From Lysinibacillus agricola (GTDB lineage Bacteria > Bacillota > Bacilli > Bacillales_A > Planococcaceae), in NCBI RefSeq assembly GCF_016638705.1, contig NZ_CP067341.1:1305501-1369500 (forward strand): a DNA stretch of 64,000 bases. The letters run 5' to 3'. Below the pieces are notes generated by a model, which was not told the DNA's origin, did not search any database, and saw nothing but the letters and a program-made list of their open reading frames with translations. Below are positions 1-8,531 of the stretch, piece by piece; the first letter of the stretch is position 1, and the number at the start of each line of letters is the position of its first letter. The translations under genes and the position numbers were made by a program.

Positions 1-77
1 ATAAATTAGCAGCGATTCTAGAAAAAATGGATCCACAAGATGCAGCGAAATATACGGAAATGATGGCTAAACAATAA
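1..77 (+). CDS. ylxF: YlxF/MotE-like flagellar protein, 3' end only
   Basis: The last 25 codons of a gene entering from the left edge are read in the frame starting at base 3 and end with TAA at 75-77. The tail reads KLAAILEKMDPQDAAKYTEM and then ends MAKQ. This matches the C-terminal 'MDPxDAA' region of the YlxF/MotE family of coiled-coil flagellar proteins, which sit just before fliK in Bacillus fla/che operons. The gene is cut by the window edge, so nothing can be said about its N-terminus. The position before fliK supports the call. Confidence 0.6.
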   Translation, partial: KLAAILEKMDPQDAAKYTEMMAKQ

Positions 78-98
78 GGAATTCTGAAAGGAGGTGAA

Positions 99-1373
99 AT
101 GATGGATGTGGCAATGATGCAAATGATATCCAAATCTGTACCAACTAAAACTGCAGCTACAAAACCTACAACAGTTGGAAATTCCGATGTTAAAGCAAGT
201 GGAACGTCGAACAAAGAAAAATCATCGACGTTTGGTTCTGTTTTTGGACAAATTATTTCTTCAAATCAAACACCGCAGTCTACACAGTCAACAGAAACAA
301 AAGATATAGCAGGATTAGCAGAAGTTTTAAATGCTGAATCTATTGAAGACGTACTAGACTTACTAGATATTCCACACGACGATGGCTTATTAATGCTTCA
401 AATTGGTGAAGAGGGCAAAGCTGTTGCGATAGATGAAATGCTGAATCTTGAAAATTTAATGGATGCATTAGGAATTGATTCCGAGCAACTTCAAAAATTA
501 GTTCGACAGTTGCTAGGGGAGGATAAGGAAGCGAAAGATGTATGGGAGCTTTTAGTGCTAGTAGACGCACAGGCACCAATGCTTCAAGCACAAGTTGTAG
601 CAGCTTTACAAGGTGAAGGACAAGTAACACCGAACGAAGCAACACAATTACTCCAAGTATTAAAGTTAGCCCAATTAGTTGGACAGAAAACGGACTTAAC
701 AGCTCAACAAGAAAGCTTACTAACTAACATTAAGAGTCTTTTAACAACGATGCAAACACAAGTAGAGACGGGTGCACAGCAGGTAACAACCAAAACAACA
801 GTAACACTTCCGTTACAAGGCTTTCAGAAAGTAGTTCAGCAAGTACAGGTTACCAAACAGGCAGATACAAGTGCTAATGAAATGGTGACATCTAATACGG
901 TCCAAACAAAAGCAGATACATTCCAAGTAACTCTGCCAGCAGCAAAACCAGCACAATCTGAGGCATTATTGAAAGAGATGCAAGCAATCATCAATAGAGC
1001 CCAAATCTCTAATGCGCAAGGTATTACCCGCTTAACATTGAAATTGTATCCAGAAAATCTAGGGACAATTCGTATCGAGCTAGTACAAAATGACGGTGTC
1101 CTCACTGCTCGACTACTTGCTTCAACAGCTCATGGACGTGAATTACTTGATAGTCAGGCACATCAATTAAAGCAAGCCTTTGTACAGCAAAATATTCAAG
1201 TTGATCGTCTCGATATTGCTCAGTCATTGCAAGATGCAGATCGCCAACAACGCGACCAAAGTTTCTTCAATAATTTCTTTAAGCAACAACAGGAAGATGA
1301 GCAGGAGCAAAAAAGTGACGATGATGATGAAGGTAAATCATTTAGTGAATATTTAATAAGTGAGGAGGTGTAG
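99..1373 (+). CDS. fliK: flagellar hook-length control protein FliK
   Basis: A 424-residue protein that measures the hook and switches export specificity through FlhB. The N-terminal 280 residues are low complexity and rich in Gln, Thr and Ala. The conserved C-terminal hook-length domain lies near residues 290-380 and contains LTLKLYPENLGTIRIEL. The tail is acidic and Gln-rich. The start follows AAAGGAGGTG at 87-96; an ATG one codon downstream is equally possible. It is followed two bases after its stop by flgD, whose ribosome site lies inside the end of fliK. This is ordinary for the family, and the identity rests on the C-terminal motif plus context. Confidence 0.88.
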   Translation: MMDVAMMQMISKSVPTKTAATKPTTVGNSDVKASGTSNKEKSSTFGSVFGQIISSNQTPQSTQSTETKDIAGLAEVLNAESIEDVLDLLDIPHDDGLLMLQIGEEGKAVAIDEMLNLENLMDALGIDSEQLQKLVRQLLGEDKEAKDVWELLVLVDAQAPMLQAQVVAALQGEGQVTPNEATQLLQVLKLAQLVGQKTDLTAQQESLLTNIKSLLTTMQTQVETGAQQVTTKTTVTLPLQGFQKVVQQVQVTKQADTSANEMVTSNTVQTKADTFQVTLPAAKPAQSEALLKEMQAIINRAQISNAQGITRLTLKLYPENLGTIRIELVQNDGVLTARLLASTAHGRELLDSQAHQLKQAFVQQNIQVDRLDIAQSLQDADRQQRDQSFFNNFFKQQQEDEQEQKSDDDDEGKSFSEYLISEEV

Positions 1374-1375
1374 GA

Positions 1376-2053
1376 GTGGCGGATACAAAGACTGATAAAA
1401 TGACTGGAAAAATAACGGATGACTTTTACTATTCGAACTATAAGAAACCAGTTAGGCAAACTGGTAATAGCGAACTCGGTAAGGATGCTTTCCTGCAATT
1501 ATTAATTACGCAATTGCAACATCAGGATCCAACAAATCCTATGGACGACCGAGAATTCATTTCTCAAATGGCACAATTCTCTTCTTTAGAGCAAATGCAA
1601 AATATGACAAAAACGATGGAATCATTACTAGCCTCACAGCAACAAACACAGCTTATGAGTTATACAACATTTGTTGGTAAAGAAGTAAAATGGCATGAGA
1701 TAACAGATGAGTTGGATGAAGACAAGAAGCCTATTATCAATGAAGGAACAGGCATTATTGAATCGTTGAAATTTGTAGACGGAGATGTAGTATTCGTATT
1801 AGCTGATGGTAAGGAAATAACGCCTGGCAATATCTCAGCTATTTTAGGTGGTTCAGGAGATAACAATACTGAAACAGAATCTCCTCTTGTACAAGCAAGC
1901 AAGCTAATTGGTAAAAAAGTTACCTATAAAGACGGCGAGCAAGAACTACAAGGACGTATCGTTTCTGTAACGAGTAAAGATGGCGTTATTTATTACTTAT
2001 TAGATAACGACAAAAAATTAACAGATAAAGAATTTACCGAAATCAGCGAATAA
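1376..2053 (+). CDS. flgD: flagellar hook assembly (capping) protein FlgD
   Basis: A 225-residue hook scaffolding protein that caps the growing hook during FlgE polymerisation. The N-terminal FlgD signature is plain at residues 35-80: GKDAFLQLLITQLQHQDPTNP, then EFISQMAQFSSLEQMQNM. The C-terminal half holds two repeats with 'GKEV.W' and 'GKKVTYKDG' segments typical of the FlgD Tudor-like part. The start is GTG at 1376; its GAGGAGGTG site overlaps the fliK stop, suggesting translational coupling. It lies between fliK and a flg_new-type gene as in other Bacillales. Confidence 0.93.
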   Translation: MADTKTDKMTGKITDDFYYSNYKKPVRQTGNSELGKDAFLQLLITQLQHQDPTNPMDDREFISQMAQFSSLEQMQNMTKTMESLLASQQQTQLMSYTTFVGKEVKWHEITDELDEDKKPIINEGTGIIESLKFVDGDVVFVLADGKEITPGNISAILGGSGDNNTETESPLVQASKLIGKKVTYKDGEQELQGRIVSVTSKDGVIYYLLDNDKKLTDKEFTEISE

Positions 2054-2065
2054 AGGTGGAGAAGA

Positions 2066-2440
2066 ATGATGGATAAGTTTTCAATTCATCGTGTACCATT
2101 GCATCCATCTATTCGCCAAACGCAACCTAAGCCCTTACAAACACAGCAATCATTTAAAGCTCATTTACAGGAAGCTACCAATCAACAAGAATTAAAAGTG
2201 AGCAAGCATGCGCATGAACGTATTATCGAGCGCAATATAGAGATTACTGAACAAGAATGGCAGGTTGTATCGGACAAGGTATTTGAAGCGCACTCAAAAG
2301 GTGTCAAACAACCATTAGTCTTGATGGATCAAGCAGCTTTAATTGTCAGTGCTAAAAACGCTACTGTCATTACAGCAATGGACCGCACGGAAGCAAAACA
2401 GCAAATATTTACTAATATTGATGGCACAATCGTGCTGTAA
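2066..2440 (+). CDS. flagellar operon protein of the TIGR02530 (flg_new) type
   Basis: A 124-residue protein encoded between flgD and flgE. The conserved part starts near residue 45 with KVSKHAHERIIERNIEITEQ and continues through KGVKQPLVLMDQAALIVS to a C-terminal 'INIDGTIVL'-like end (here TNIDGTIVL). This is the pattern of the small conserved family found at this exact place in Firmicute flagellar operons. No enzymatic motif or membrane segment is seen. Its role is unknown beyond the flagellar context. The start ATG ATG at 2066 follows AAAGGTGGAGAAG. Confidence 0.75.
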   Translation: MMDKFSIHRVPLHPSIRQTQPKPLQTQQSFKAHLQEATNQQELKVSKHAHERIIERNIEITEQEWQVVSDKVFEAHSKGVKQPLVLMDQAALIVSAKNATVITAMDRTEAKQQIFTNIDGTIVL

Positions 2441-2519
2441 AGGCTGGACCTGTGATAGGAGGCCTAAGTGTGCTGATTGATAGAAGCATACAATTAATAG
2501 ACGAAGGGAGAACGACATT

Positions 2520-3485
2520 ATGTTACGTTCTATGTATTCTGGTATTTCAGGTTTAAAAAACTTCCAAACTAAGCTGGATGTAATTGGGAATAATATCTCA
2601 AACGTTAATACTTACGGCTTTAAAAAAGGACGTGTAGTATTTAAAGATTTAATGTCTCAAACGTCAGCAGGTGCCTCTTCACCTACTCAAACTCGTGGTG
2701 GTGTTAACGCTAAACAAATCGGTTTAGGTTCACAACTTGCTGCAATCGATACAATTCACGGTACAGGTTCAATGCAAACAACTTTTCGCGAGTTAGACTT
2801 AGCTATATCTGGTGATGGATTCTTCATGGTAGGTGATGCAAATGGCGCACCTGATGAAGATGGGGTACTAGATGCAGAGGGTTACAGCAATATTCTCTAT
2901 ACACGTGCTGGTAACTTCTATATGGATAGAAATGGATATTTAGTGAACGCCGATGGTAAATATTTAGTCGGTCACGCAAGTGATGAGTTATCGATTTCTG
3001 CTGATGGTGATTCAATCGATGGTTCTGCAGCTGACGAACAAAGAGCAGCGAATGGACTAGCTGATATAGAAGGTAATATCGCAGAGGATATGGATTTCGC
3101 AACTGAAATTTCACCGATTCGTATTCCTACAACAGCACAATCAATGTCTATTGGTAAAGATGGTACAGTTCAGTATGTAGACTATAAAGGTGACAAACAA
3201 TATGCAGGTCAACTCATACTTGCAAAGTTCCCAAATGCTGGTGGCCTTGAAAAAGTGGGGGGGAACTACTACCAAACTTCAGCAAACTCTGGACAACCAT
3301 ACGCTCAAGTTGGATCAGTAGGAGGGATTGGTTCCGTTGAAGCTGGCTACCTAGAAATGTCCAATGTAGACCTTTCAGAGGAGTTTACTGAAATGATTGT
3401 AGCGCAACGTGGTTTCCAATCAAATACACGTATTATCACAACTTCTGATGAGATTCTTCAAGAGCTTGTGAATTTAAAACGCTAA
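2520..3485 (+). CDS. flgE: flagellar hook protein FlgE (FlgE/F/G family)
   Basis: A 321-residue hook subunit exported by the type III apparatus. The N-terminal rod/hook signature is clear: MLRSMYSGISGLKNFQTKLD followed by GNNISNVNTYGFKK. The C-terminal D0 helix ends VDLSEEFTEMIVAQRGFQSN...EILQELVNL. The middle contains a variable domain rich in Asp and Gly. The start is ATG at 2520, after GAAGGGAGAACGACATT. It is somewhat longer than the short B. subtilis hook protein, with the extra length in the variable middle. Its place between flgD and swrD fits a hook subunit rather than a distal rod protein. Confidence 0.9.
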   Translation: MLRSMYSGISGLKNFQTKLDVIGNNISNVNTYGFKKGRVVFKDLMSQTSAGASSPTQTRGGVNAKQIGLGSQLAAIDTIHGTGSMQTTFRELDLAISGDGFFMVGDANGAPDEDGVLDAEGYSNILYTRAGNFYMDRNGYLVNADGKYLVGHASDELSISADGDSIDGSAADEQRAANGLADIEGNIAEDMDFATEISPIRIPTTAQSMSIGKDGTVQYVDYKGDKQYAGQLILAKFPNAGGLEKVGGNYYQTSANSGQPYAQVGSVGGIGSVEAGYLEMSNVDLSEEFTEMIVAQRGFQSNTRIITTSDEILQELVNLKR

Positions 3486-3554
3486 GTAATTTGTAAGTTA
3501 AGAAATACCAGTTAAGATTTCAAAGTGCTCAAAACTAAAAACATAATTTCATAT

Positions 3555-3600
3555 GAGGGAGGGTCGGGCCGGCTCTCATGCTAGACCCGGCCCTATTTCA
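3555..3600 (+). promoter_or_regulatory. GC-rich hairpin between Shine-Dalgarno and AUG of swrD
   Basis: GAGGGAGGG at 3555-3563 is a good ribosome site, but the family start codon of swrD is 38 bases further on. Between them GGGCCGG (3566-3572) pairs perfectly with CCGGCCC (3587-3593), and an inner TCT/AGA stem leaves a 6-base loop. If the stem folds, only two bases before it and seven after it remain between ribosome site and ATG, a normal spacing. The in-frame ATG at 3553 has no ribosome site of its own. The function is inferred. Confidence 0.55.
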
Positions 3601-3822
3601 ATGATTGAACTAACACGTCTAAATGGGAAAGCATTTACATTGAATGCTTTATACATAGAAACGGTCGAATCTTTCCCAGATACGACCATAACATTAACGA
3701 CTGGAACCAAAATCATTGTTTTACAGAGTGAAGATGAGGTGCGACAAAAGGTAACAGCCTTTTATAAAAATATACAAATACTATCAAACCCGCATCTACG
3801 AGGTGAAGAAGATGAAGAATAA
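3601..3822 (+). CDS. swrD: FlbD/SwrD-like flagellar protein
   Basis: A 73-residue protein starting MIELTRLNGKAFTLNALYIE, followed by the conserved 'VESFPDTTITLTTGTKIIV' pattern of the FlbD family. In Bacillus subtilis this small protein (SwrD) raises flagellar motor power. ATG 3601 was chosen because the family begins MIxLTRLNG. An in-frame ATG at 3553 would add 16 residues made only of the GC-rich hairpin sequence. Its 3' end overlaps the fliL translation signals. Confidence 0.8.
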   Translation: MIELTRLNGKAFTLNALYIETVESFPDTTITLTTGTKIIVLQSEDEVRQKVTAFYKNIQILSNPHLRGEEDEE

Positions 3823-4240
3823 CAAAATGTTAACGATGATTATCATCGTACTAGTAGCAATCATACTTATCGGAGTTATTGCCTTTGTATTGATTAACCA
3901 ATTTAATAAGCCAACAGGATCTCTTGAACCAACAATTGATGAAATCGTAGAAGCTTCTGTAGAAGTTCCGGAAATTACGACAAATCTAGCTGATAACAAA
4001 ATTGTACGCATGTCGTTAAAAATTCAAACAACAAATAAAGATGCTGCTGAAGAGTTAACGAAGCGTGTTTTCCAAGTGAATAACATTGTTATCCAAGAGC
4101 TTTCCGAAATGGAGCAAAAAGATTTAGAAGGTAAACAAGGTAAACAAATTTTCCAAAAATCATTAAAAACACGATTAAATGAATTGATGCAAGAGGGAGA
4201 AGTTCAGGAAGTTTATTTTACCTCCTTCATCACTCAATAA
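3812..4240 (+). CDS. fliL: flagellar basal body-associated protein FliL
   Basis: A 142-residue inner-membrane protein of the flagellar motor, thought to support stator function. One transmembrane helix lies near residues 5-30 (MLTMIIIVLVAIILIGVIAF). A periplasm-side domain follows, with the usual ending 'LNELMQEGEVQEVYFTSFITQ', typical of FliL C-termini that end in a phenylalanine-rich strand. ATG 3812 is preferred over GTG 3803 because GAGGTGAA at 3800-3807 lies five bases before it. The gene overlaps the end of swrD by about ten bases. Confidence 0.88.
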   Translation: MKNNKMLTMIIIVLVAIILIGVIAFVLINQFNKPTGSLEPTIDEIVEASVEVPEITTNLADNKIVRMSLKIQTTNKDAAEELTKRVFQVNNIVIQELSEMEQKDLEGKQGKQIFQKSLKTRLNELMQEGEVQEVYFTSFITQ

Positions 4241-4271
4241 TAAAGAAACTGCTTGAAATGGAGGTGGGCAA

Positions 4272-5267
4272 ATGGCAGGAGATGTGTTATCTCAATCAGA
4301 GATAGATGCGCTGCTTTCCGCAATATCAACCGGGGAAATGTCAGCTGATGACATAAAAAAAGAGGACGAGGTGCGCAAGGTTAAAGTGTATGACTTTAAA
4401 CGAGCACTACGTTTCTCAAAAGATCAAATCCGAAGTTTGACCCGAATACATGAAAATTTTGCACGATTACTGACAACGTTCTTTTCTGCACAGCTGAGAA
4501 GCTATGTGCAGATTACAGTTGCATCAGTGGACCAAATACCATTTGAAGAGTTTGTTCGTTCGATTCCGAATATGACACTCATTAATGTGTTTGAAGTGCC
4601 GCCATTAGATGGTAATATATTGATGGAAATAAACCCGAACATTGCCTACTCAATGCTAGATCGTTTAATGGGCGGTAGCGGGGCGAGTCATAGTAATGTG
4701 GATAACTTAACAGAAATTGAAACTAAAATTATGACAAACCTTTTCGAACGTTCATTCGATAATTTACGTGAGGCGTGGGAAAATGTTGCGGAAATTGATC
4801 CGATTTTAGTAGAGCTTGAGGTCAACCCTCAATTTTTACAAATGATTTCACCAAATGAAACGGTTGTCGTTATTTCATTAAATACGATCATCGGTGAGAC
4901 AAGCGGTATGATTAATATTTGTATTCCGCATGTTGTATTGGAGCCAATTGTTCCAAATCTTTCTGTTCGCTATTGGATGCAGGCAAATACAAAAGAGATG
5001 TCTCCAGAGCAAACAAAAATGCTAGAAACACGTGTGAAACAAGCACAATTACCTCTTTCCGTTGAACTAGGTATTACAGACATCACCGTTGAGGATTTCC
5101 TCACGATGCAGATTGGGGATGTCATTCAATTAGAACAAAAAATTGAAGACCCACTACTATTAAAGGTAGGAACATTACCGAAATTCACAGTTCAACCCGG
5201 AAAGCAAGGCAAAAAATTAGCAATCCAGATTATCGACCCTTTGAAAGGAGGAGACGAAGATGAGTGA
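4272..5267 (+). CDS. fliM: flagellar motor switch protein FliM
   Basis: A 331-residue switch component of the C-ring. The N-terminal LSQSEIDALL motif is the CheY-P binding peptide. The central CheC-like domain carries 'FARLLTTFFSAQLRSYVQI' and 'DRLMGGSG'. The C-terminal SpoA domain, near residues 245-325, contains 'LGITDITVEDFLTMQIGDVI'. The last bases overlap the fliY start by eight, implying coupled translation of two C-ring partners. Start ATG 4272 follows GGAGGTGGGCAA. Length and motifs are normal. Confidence 0.95.
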   Translation: MAGDVLSQSEIDALLSAISTGEMSADDIKKEDEVRKVKVYDFKRALRFSKDQIRSLTRIHENFARLLTTFFSAQLRSYVQITVASVDQIPFEEFVRSIPNMTLINVFEVPPLDGNILMEINPNIAYSMLDRLMGGSGASHSNVDNLTEIETKIMTNLFERSFDNLREAWENVAEIDPILVELEVNPQFLQMISPNETVVVISLNTIIGETSGMINICIPHVVLEPIVPNLSVRYWMQANTKEMSPEQTKMLETRVKQAQLPLSVELGITDITVEDFLTMQIGDVIQLEQKIEDPLLLKVGTLPKFTVQPGKQGKKLAIQIIDPLKGGDEDE

Positions 5268-6516
5268 TGAAATGCTCTCCCAAGAAGAAATTGAAGCGTT
5301 ATTAAGGGGCGAAACGTTGGAAGATAAAAACAGCGACACTGAAGCTTCTACAAATGAGGACTTAAATGATTTACGAGTAGAGGACTACCTCGATTCGTTT
5401 GCCCAAGATGCGTTAGGTGAGGTAGGAAATATATCTTTTGGCAGCTCTGCCACAGCACTTTCAGCGTTATTAGGTCAAAAAGTAGATATTACTACCCCAA
5501 GTATTTCAATGATCAACCGTAATAAATTAGAAGAGGAATTTCCTCATCCTTATGTAGCCGTACAGGTTGAATATACGATCGGATTGACAGGTATGAATTT
5601 ACTTGTTATTAAGCAATCCGATGCAGCGATTATTGCTGATTTAATGTTAGGTGGGGATGGTTTAAATCCGAAGCCAGACTTAGGTGAAATTCAGCTGAGC
5701 GCTGTTCAAGAAGCTATGAACCAAATGATGGGTTCTGCAGCTACGTCAATGTCGACGGTATTCAACAAAAAGGTGGATATTTCTCCACCATCAATTGATT
5801 TAATGAATATTTCTCAAAATGAAGGGCGAGAAAATATTCCAGAAGATGATTTACTCGTAAAAGTATCCTTCAGATTGAAAATCGGTAACTTAATTGATTC
5901 AAATTTAATGCAATTATTACCGCTTAAATTTAGTCAAAACATTGTAAAATCTCTATTAGGAGAAACAGAATCAATCGAGGAACCTGTGGCTGCAACAATA
6001 GCGCCTGAAGCGCCAGTAGCACCAGCGCCTGTACAAACACAAGCACCAGTACAACCACAAGCGCCCGTGCAACCACAAGCACCTGTAACACAACCGCCAG
6101 CACAGCCAGTATATCAACAGCAGGCAGCGCCAGTGCAGCAACCAATATATCAAGAGCAACAACAGATTCCACAAGCAACAAGACCTGTTCAACCGGTCAA
6201 TGTTCAACAAGCACAGTTTGCTAGTTTTGATTCAAATGTCATCTCGCAATCTGAAGCTAGAAATTTAAATATGCTACTTGATATTCCATTACAAGTTACT
6301 GTAGAGTTAGGACGTACAAAGCGTTCTGTTAAAGAGATTTTAGAACTATCTAGTGGTTCGATTATTGAACTAGATAAATTAGCTGGTGAACCAGTTGATA
6401 TTTTAGTAAATAGCCGTTTAATCGCTAAAGGTGAAGTCGTTGTTATTGATGAAAACTTCGGTGTCCGTATTACAGATGTTTTAAGTCAAGCAGAGCGTTT
6501 AAATAATTTAAGATAG
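5260..6516 (+). CDS. fliY: flagellar motor switch phosphatase FliY
   Basis: A 418-residue protein that combines a CheY-P phosphatase with the FliN-type C-ring domain. It begins with a CheY-binding peptide (MLSQEEIEALL). A CheC-like domain follows with two phosphatase helices, DALGEVGNISFGSSATALS near residue 50 and AVQEAMNQMMGSAATSMS near residue 150. A long Pro/Gln/Ala linker of about 90 residues (QAPVQPQAPV-type repeats) leads to a C-terminal SpoA/FliN domain with 'IPLQVTVELGRTKRSVKEILEL'. The linker is encoded by a repetitive stretch at about 6000-6190 and could vary in length between strains. Confidence 0.94.
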   Translation: MSDEMLSQEEIEALLRGETLEDKNSDTEASTNEDLNDLRVEDYLDSFAQDALGEVGNISFGSSATALSALLGQKVDITTPSISMINRNKLEEEFPHPYVAVQVEYTIGLTGMNLLVIKQSDAAIIADLMLGGDGLNPKPDLGEIQLSAVQEAMNQMMGSAATSMSTVFNKKVDISPPSIDLMNISQNEGRENIPEDDLLVKVSFRLKIGNLIDSNLMQLLPLKFSQNIVKSLLGETESIEEPVAATIAPEAPVAPAPVQTQAPVQPQAPVQPQAPVTQPPAQPVYQQQAAPVQQPIYQEQQQIPQATRPVQPVNVQQAQFASFDSNVISQSEARNLNMLLDIPLQVTVELGRTKRSVKEILELSSGSIIELDKLAGEPVDILVNSRLIAKGEVVVIDENFGVRITDVLSQAERLNNLR

Positions 6517-6537
6517 TTTCAATTGGAGGAGTTAACC

Positions 6538-6900
6538 ATGTCTAAAAGAATTTTAATTGTAGACGACGCTGCATTCATGCGCATGATGATCAAGGATATT
6601 TTATCGAAAAATGGATTTGAAGTAGTTGGGGAGGCAGCTGATGGTTTACAGGCTGTTGAAAAGTACAATGAATTAAAGCCAGATTTAGTAACGATGGATA
6701 TAACAATGCCTGAAATGGACGGTATTGCTGCTCTTAAAGCGATTAAGGGCTCAGATCCAGGCGCAACTGTAATCATGTGTTCAGCAATGGGACAACAAGC
6801 AATGGTAATCGATGCAATTCAAGCTGGTGCGAAAGACTTTATCGTTAAGCCTTTCCAAGCTGATCGTGTAATTGAAGCGATTCAAAAAGCTCTAGGATGA
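6538..6900 (+). CDS. cheY: chemotaxis response regulator CheY
   Basis: A 120-residue single receiver domain. Acidic pocket residues are in ILIVDDAAF, the phosphoacceptor is Asp54 in TMDITMPEMDG, and the conserved Lys is in DFIVKPF. CheY-P binds FliM and FliY. Start ATG 6538 is preferred to TTG 6523 because TTGGAGGAG is the ribosome site lying inside the longer frame. It is encoded immediately after fliY, whose product dephosphorylates it, and before the export gate genes. Confidence 0.95.
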   Translation: MSKRILIVDDAAFMRMMIKDILSKNGFEVVGEAADGLQAVEKYNELKPDLVTMDITMPEMDGIAALKAIKGSDPGATVIMCSAMGQQAMVIDAIQAGAKDFIVKPFQADRVIEAIQKALG

Positions 6901-6904
6901 TTGC

Positions 6905-7582
6905 ATGAAAATGTTAAAATCATTTCGTCTAACGATGATTTTCGCATTTCTTGTATCCTTCCTGTTTTTGTACCCTACAACGACTCCAGTGTATGCAGAC
7001 TCTAACACAAATAGTGTAAATGACTGCATTAAAAAAGGAGATTGTATAGAAGATAATGATCCAGCTGCTAAGCAAGATGATTCAGATTTACAAGCAGCTG
7101 GAGACATATCTGCATGGGAATACATAAAAATGGTTTTGGCGCTTATTTTTGTTGTAGCTTTATTTTATGGATTAATGAAGTTTTTAAATAAAAGAAATTT
7201 AAACTTTCAACGTAATCAATTGGTACAAAATTTAGGCGGTTTATCGTTAGGTGCTCAAAAGTCGGTACAACTATTACAAGTAGGTAAAACACTGTATTTA
7301 GTTGGGGTCGGTGAGGATGTCCAGTTGTTACGTGAAATTACTGATCCTGATGAAGTTGCATCACTTTTAGCACTGTATAATGAACGACAAGAATTTGCAG
7401 CAACATCACCGTATATTGCAGAAGTATTTTCTAAGTTTAAGAGAAAAAATAATGAGAGTTCATCGACGCAGCAAAATCAAGACTCTTTTGGTGAACTATT
7501 TGAAAAAAAGATTTCCGAAATTAAACAGGAGCGTAGTGAAGAACTGGAGAGATGGAAGCAAAAGGAGAATGATGATAAATGA
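6905..7582 (+). CDS. fliO: flagellar biosynthesis protein FliO (FliZ in older naming)
   Basis: A 225-residue protein with a cleavable-looking N-terminal signal of about 31 residues ending TTTPVYA, an acidic stretch with two Cys (DCIKKGDC), and a transmembrane helix near residues 72-92 (YIKMVLALIFVVALFYGLM). A cytoplasmic domain then carries 'VQNLGGLSLGAQKSVQLLQVGKTLYLVGVGEDVQLL', the FliO signature. The C-terminal tail is charged and coiled-coil-like. FliO helps assemble FliP in the export gate. The end overlaps fliP by four bases. Confidence 0.87.
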   Translation: MKMLKSFRLTMIFAFLVSFLFLYPTTTPVYADSNTNSVNDCIKKGDCIEDNDPAAKQDDSDLQAAGDISAWEYIKMVLALIFVVALFYGLMKFLNKRNLNFQRNQLVQNLGGLSLGAQKSVQLLQVGKTLYLVGVGEDVQLLREITDPDEVASLLALYNERQEFAATSPYIAEVFSKFKRKNNESSSTQQNQDSFGELFEKKISEIKQERSEELERWKQKENDDK

Positions 7583-8244
7583 ATGATGCAATCAGTATTT
7601 TTTCCAACAGCGATCCGACAAATGTCTCAAGTGCTGTTCAGCTCCTCTTGTTGTTGACTGTTCTATCACTAGCACCGAGTATATTAATTTTGATGACATC
7701 GTTTACACGAATTGTTATTGTGCTATCGTTTGTTCGTACTGCGTTGGCGACACAGCAAATGCCGCCAAACCAGGTCATTGTAGGTCTTGCCTTGTTTCTA
7801 ACATTCTTTATCATGGCTCCAACATTTCAAGAGGTCAATAAAGAGGCATTACAGCCATTATTTTCTGAGGAAATTGGAATTGAAGAAGCATATGATCGTG
7901 CCAGTGAGCCGTTTAAAGAGTTTATGAGTAAGCATACAAGGCAAAAGGACCTTGATTTGTTTTTAACGTATAATCAAGCAGAAAAACCGGCATCTGTAGA
8001 AGAAATCCCTCTTACAATGCTAGTACCTGCTTTCGCATTGAGTGAGATTAAAACAGCGTTCCAAATTGGTTTTATGATTTTTATTCCATTCCTAGTAATC
8101 GATATGATTGTCGCAAGTACTCTAATGTCGATGGGGATGATGATGTTACCGCCGGTTATGATTTCATTGCCGTTTAAAATTTTATTATTTGTACTCGTTG
8201 ATGGTTGGTATCTTGTGATGAAATCATTACTACAAAGTTTTTAG
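7579..8244 (+). CDS. fliP: flagellar export gate protein FliP
   Basis: A 221-residue membrane protein of the type III export gate. Hydrophobic helices are visible near residues 20-60, 75-95, 155-180 and 195-215. Family motifs '[31 protein letters not shown]' (split here as [13 protein letters not shown] and TQQMPPNQV) and '[20 protein letters not shown]' are present. Start ATG 7579 overlaps the fliO stop. It is followed by fliQ and fliR, its gate partners. Confidence 0.95.
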   Translation: [221 protein letters not shown]

Positions 8245-8257
8245 GGGATGATACTGT

Positions 8258-8527
8258 ATGACAAGTGAATTGGTTATTTCAATTGCAGAGCGTGCCATTA
8301 TGATTATCCTTCTAACAAGCGGTCCGCTACTATTAGTTGCTTTAATCACTGGTTTAGCGGTAAGTGTTTTTCAGGCAACAACTTCGATTCAAGAACAAAC
8401 GTTAGCATTCGTTCCAAAAATCATCGCTGTATTCGTGGCCATCATATTTTTCGGTCCATGGATGTTATCACAGGTGACAAGCTATGCGAGAGACATTTTT
8501 GAGAATTTAACGCGTTATATAGGGTGA
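8258..8527 (+). CDS. fliQ: flagellar export gate protein FliQ
   Basis: An 89-residue protein with two transmembrane helices (about residues 15-40 and 52-75). The family motif 'ATTSIQEQTLAFVPKI' lies between them. It forms the export gate with FliP and FliR. Spacing to both neighbours is short, and the length is typical. Confidence 0.95.
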   Translation: MTSELVISIAERAIMIILLTSGPLLLVALITGLAVSVFQATTSIQEQTLAFVPKIIAVFVAIIFFGPWMLSQVTSYARDIFENLTRYIG

Positions 8528-8531
8528 GTAG

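Noticed and set aside
1660..1902. Minus-strand frame in flgD, and similar antisense frames elsewhere in the flagellar genes
   Set aside because: All overlap well-supported + strand genes and have no recognisable features.
5930..6210. Minus-strand Leu/Val-rich frames inside fliY
   Set aside because: They are shadows of the Pro/Gln/Ala linker repeats of fliY.
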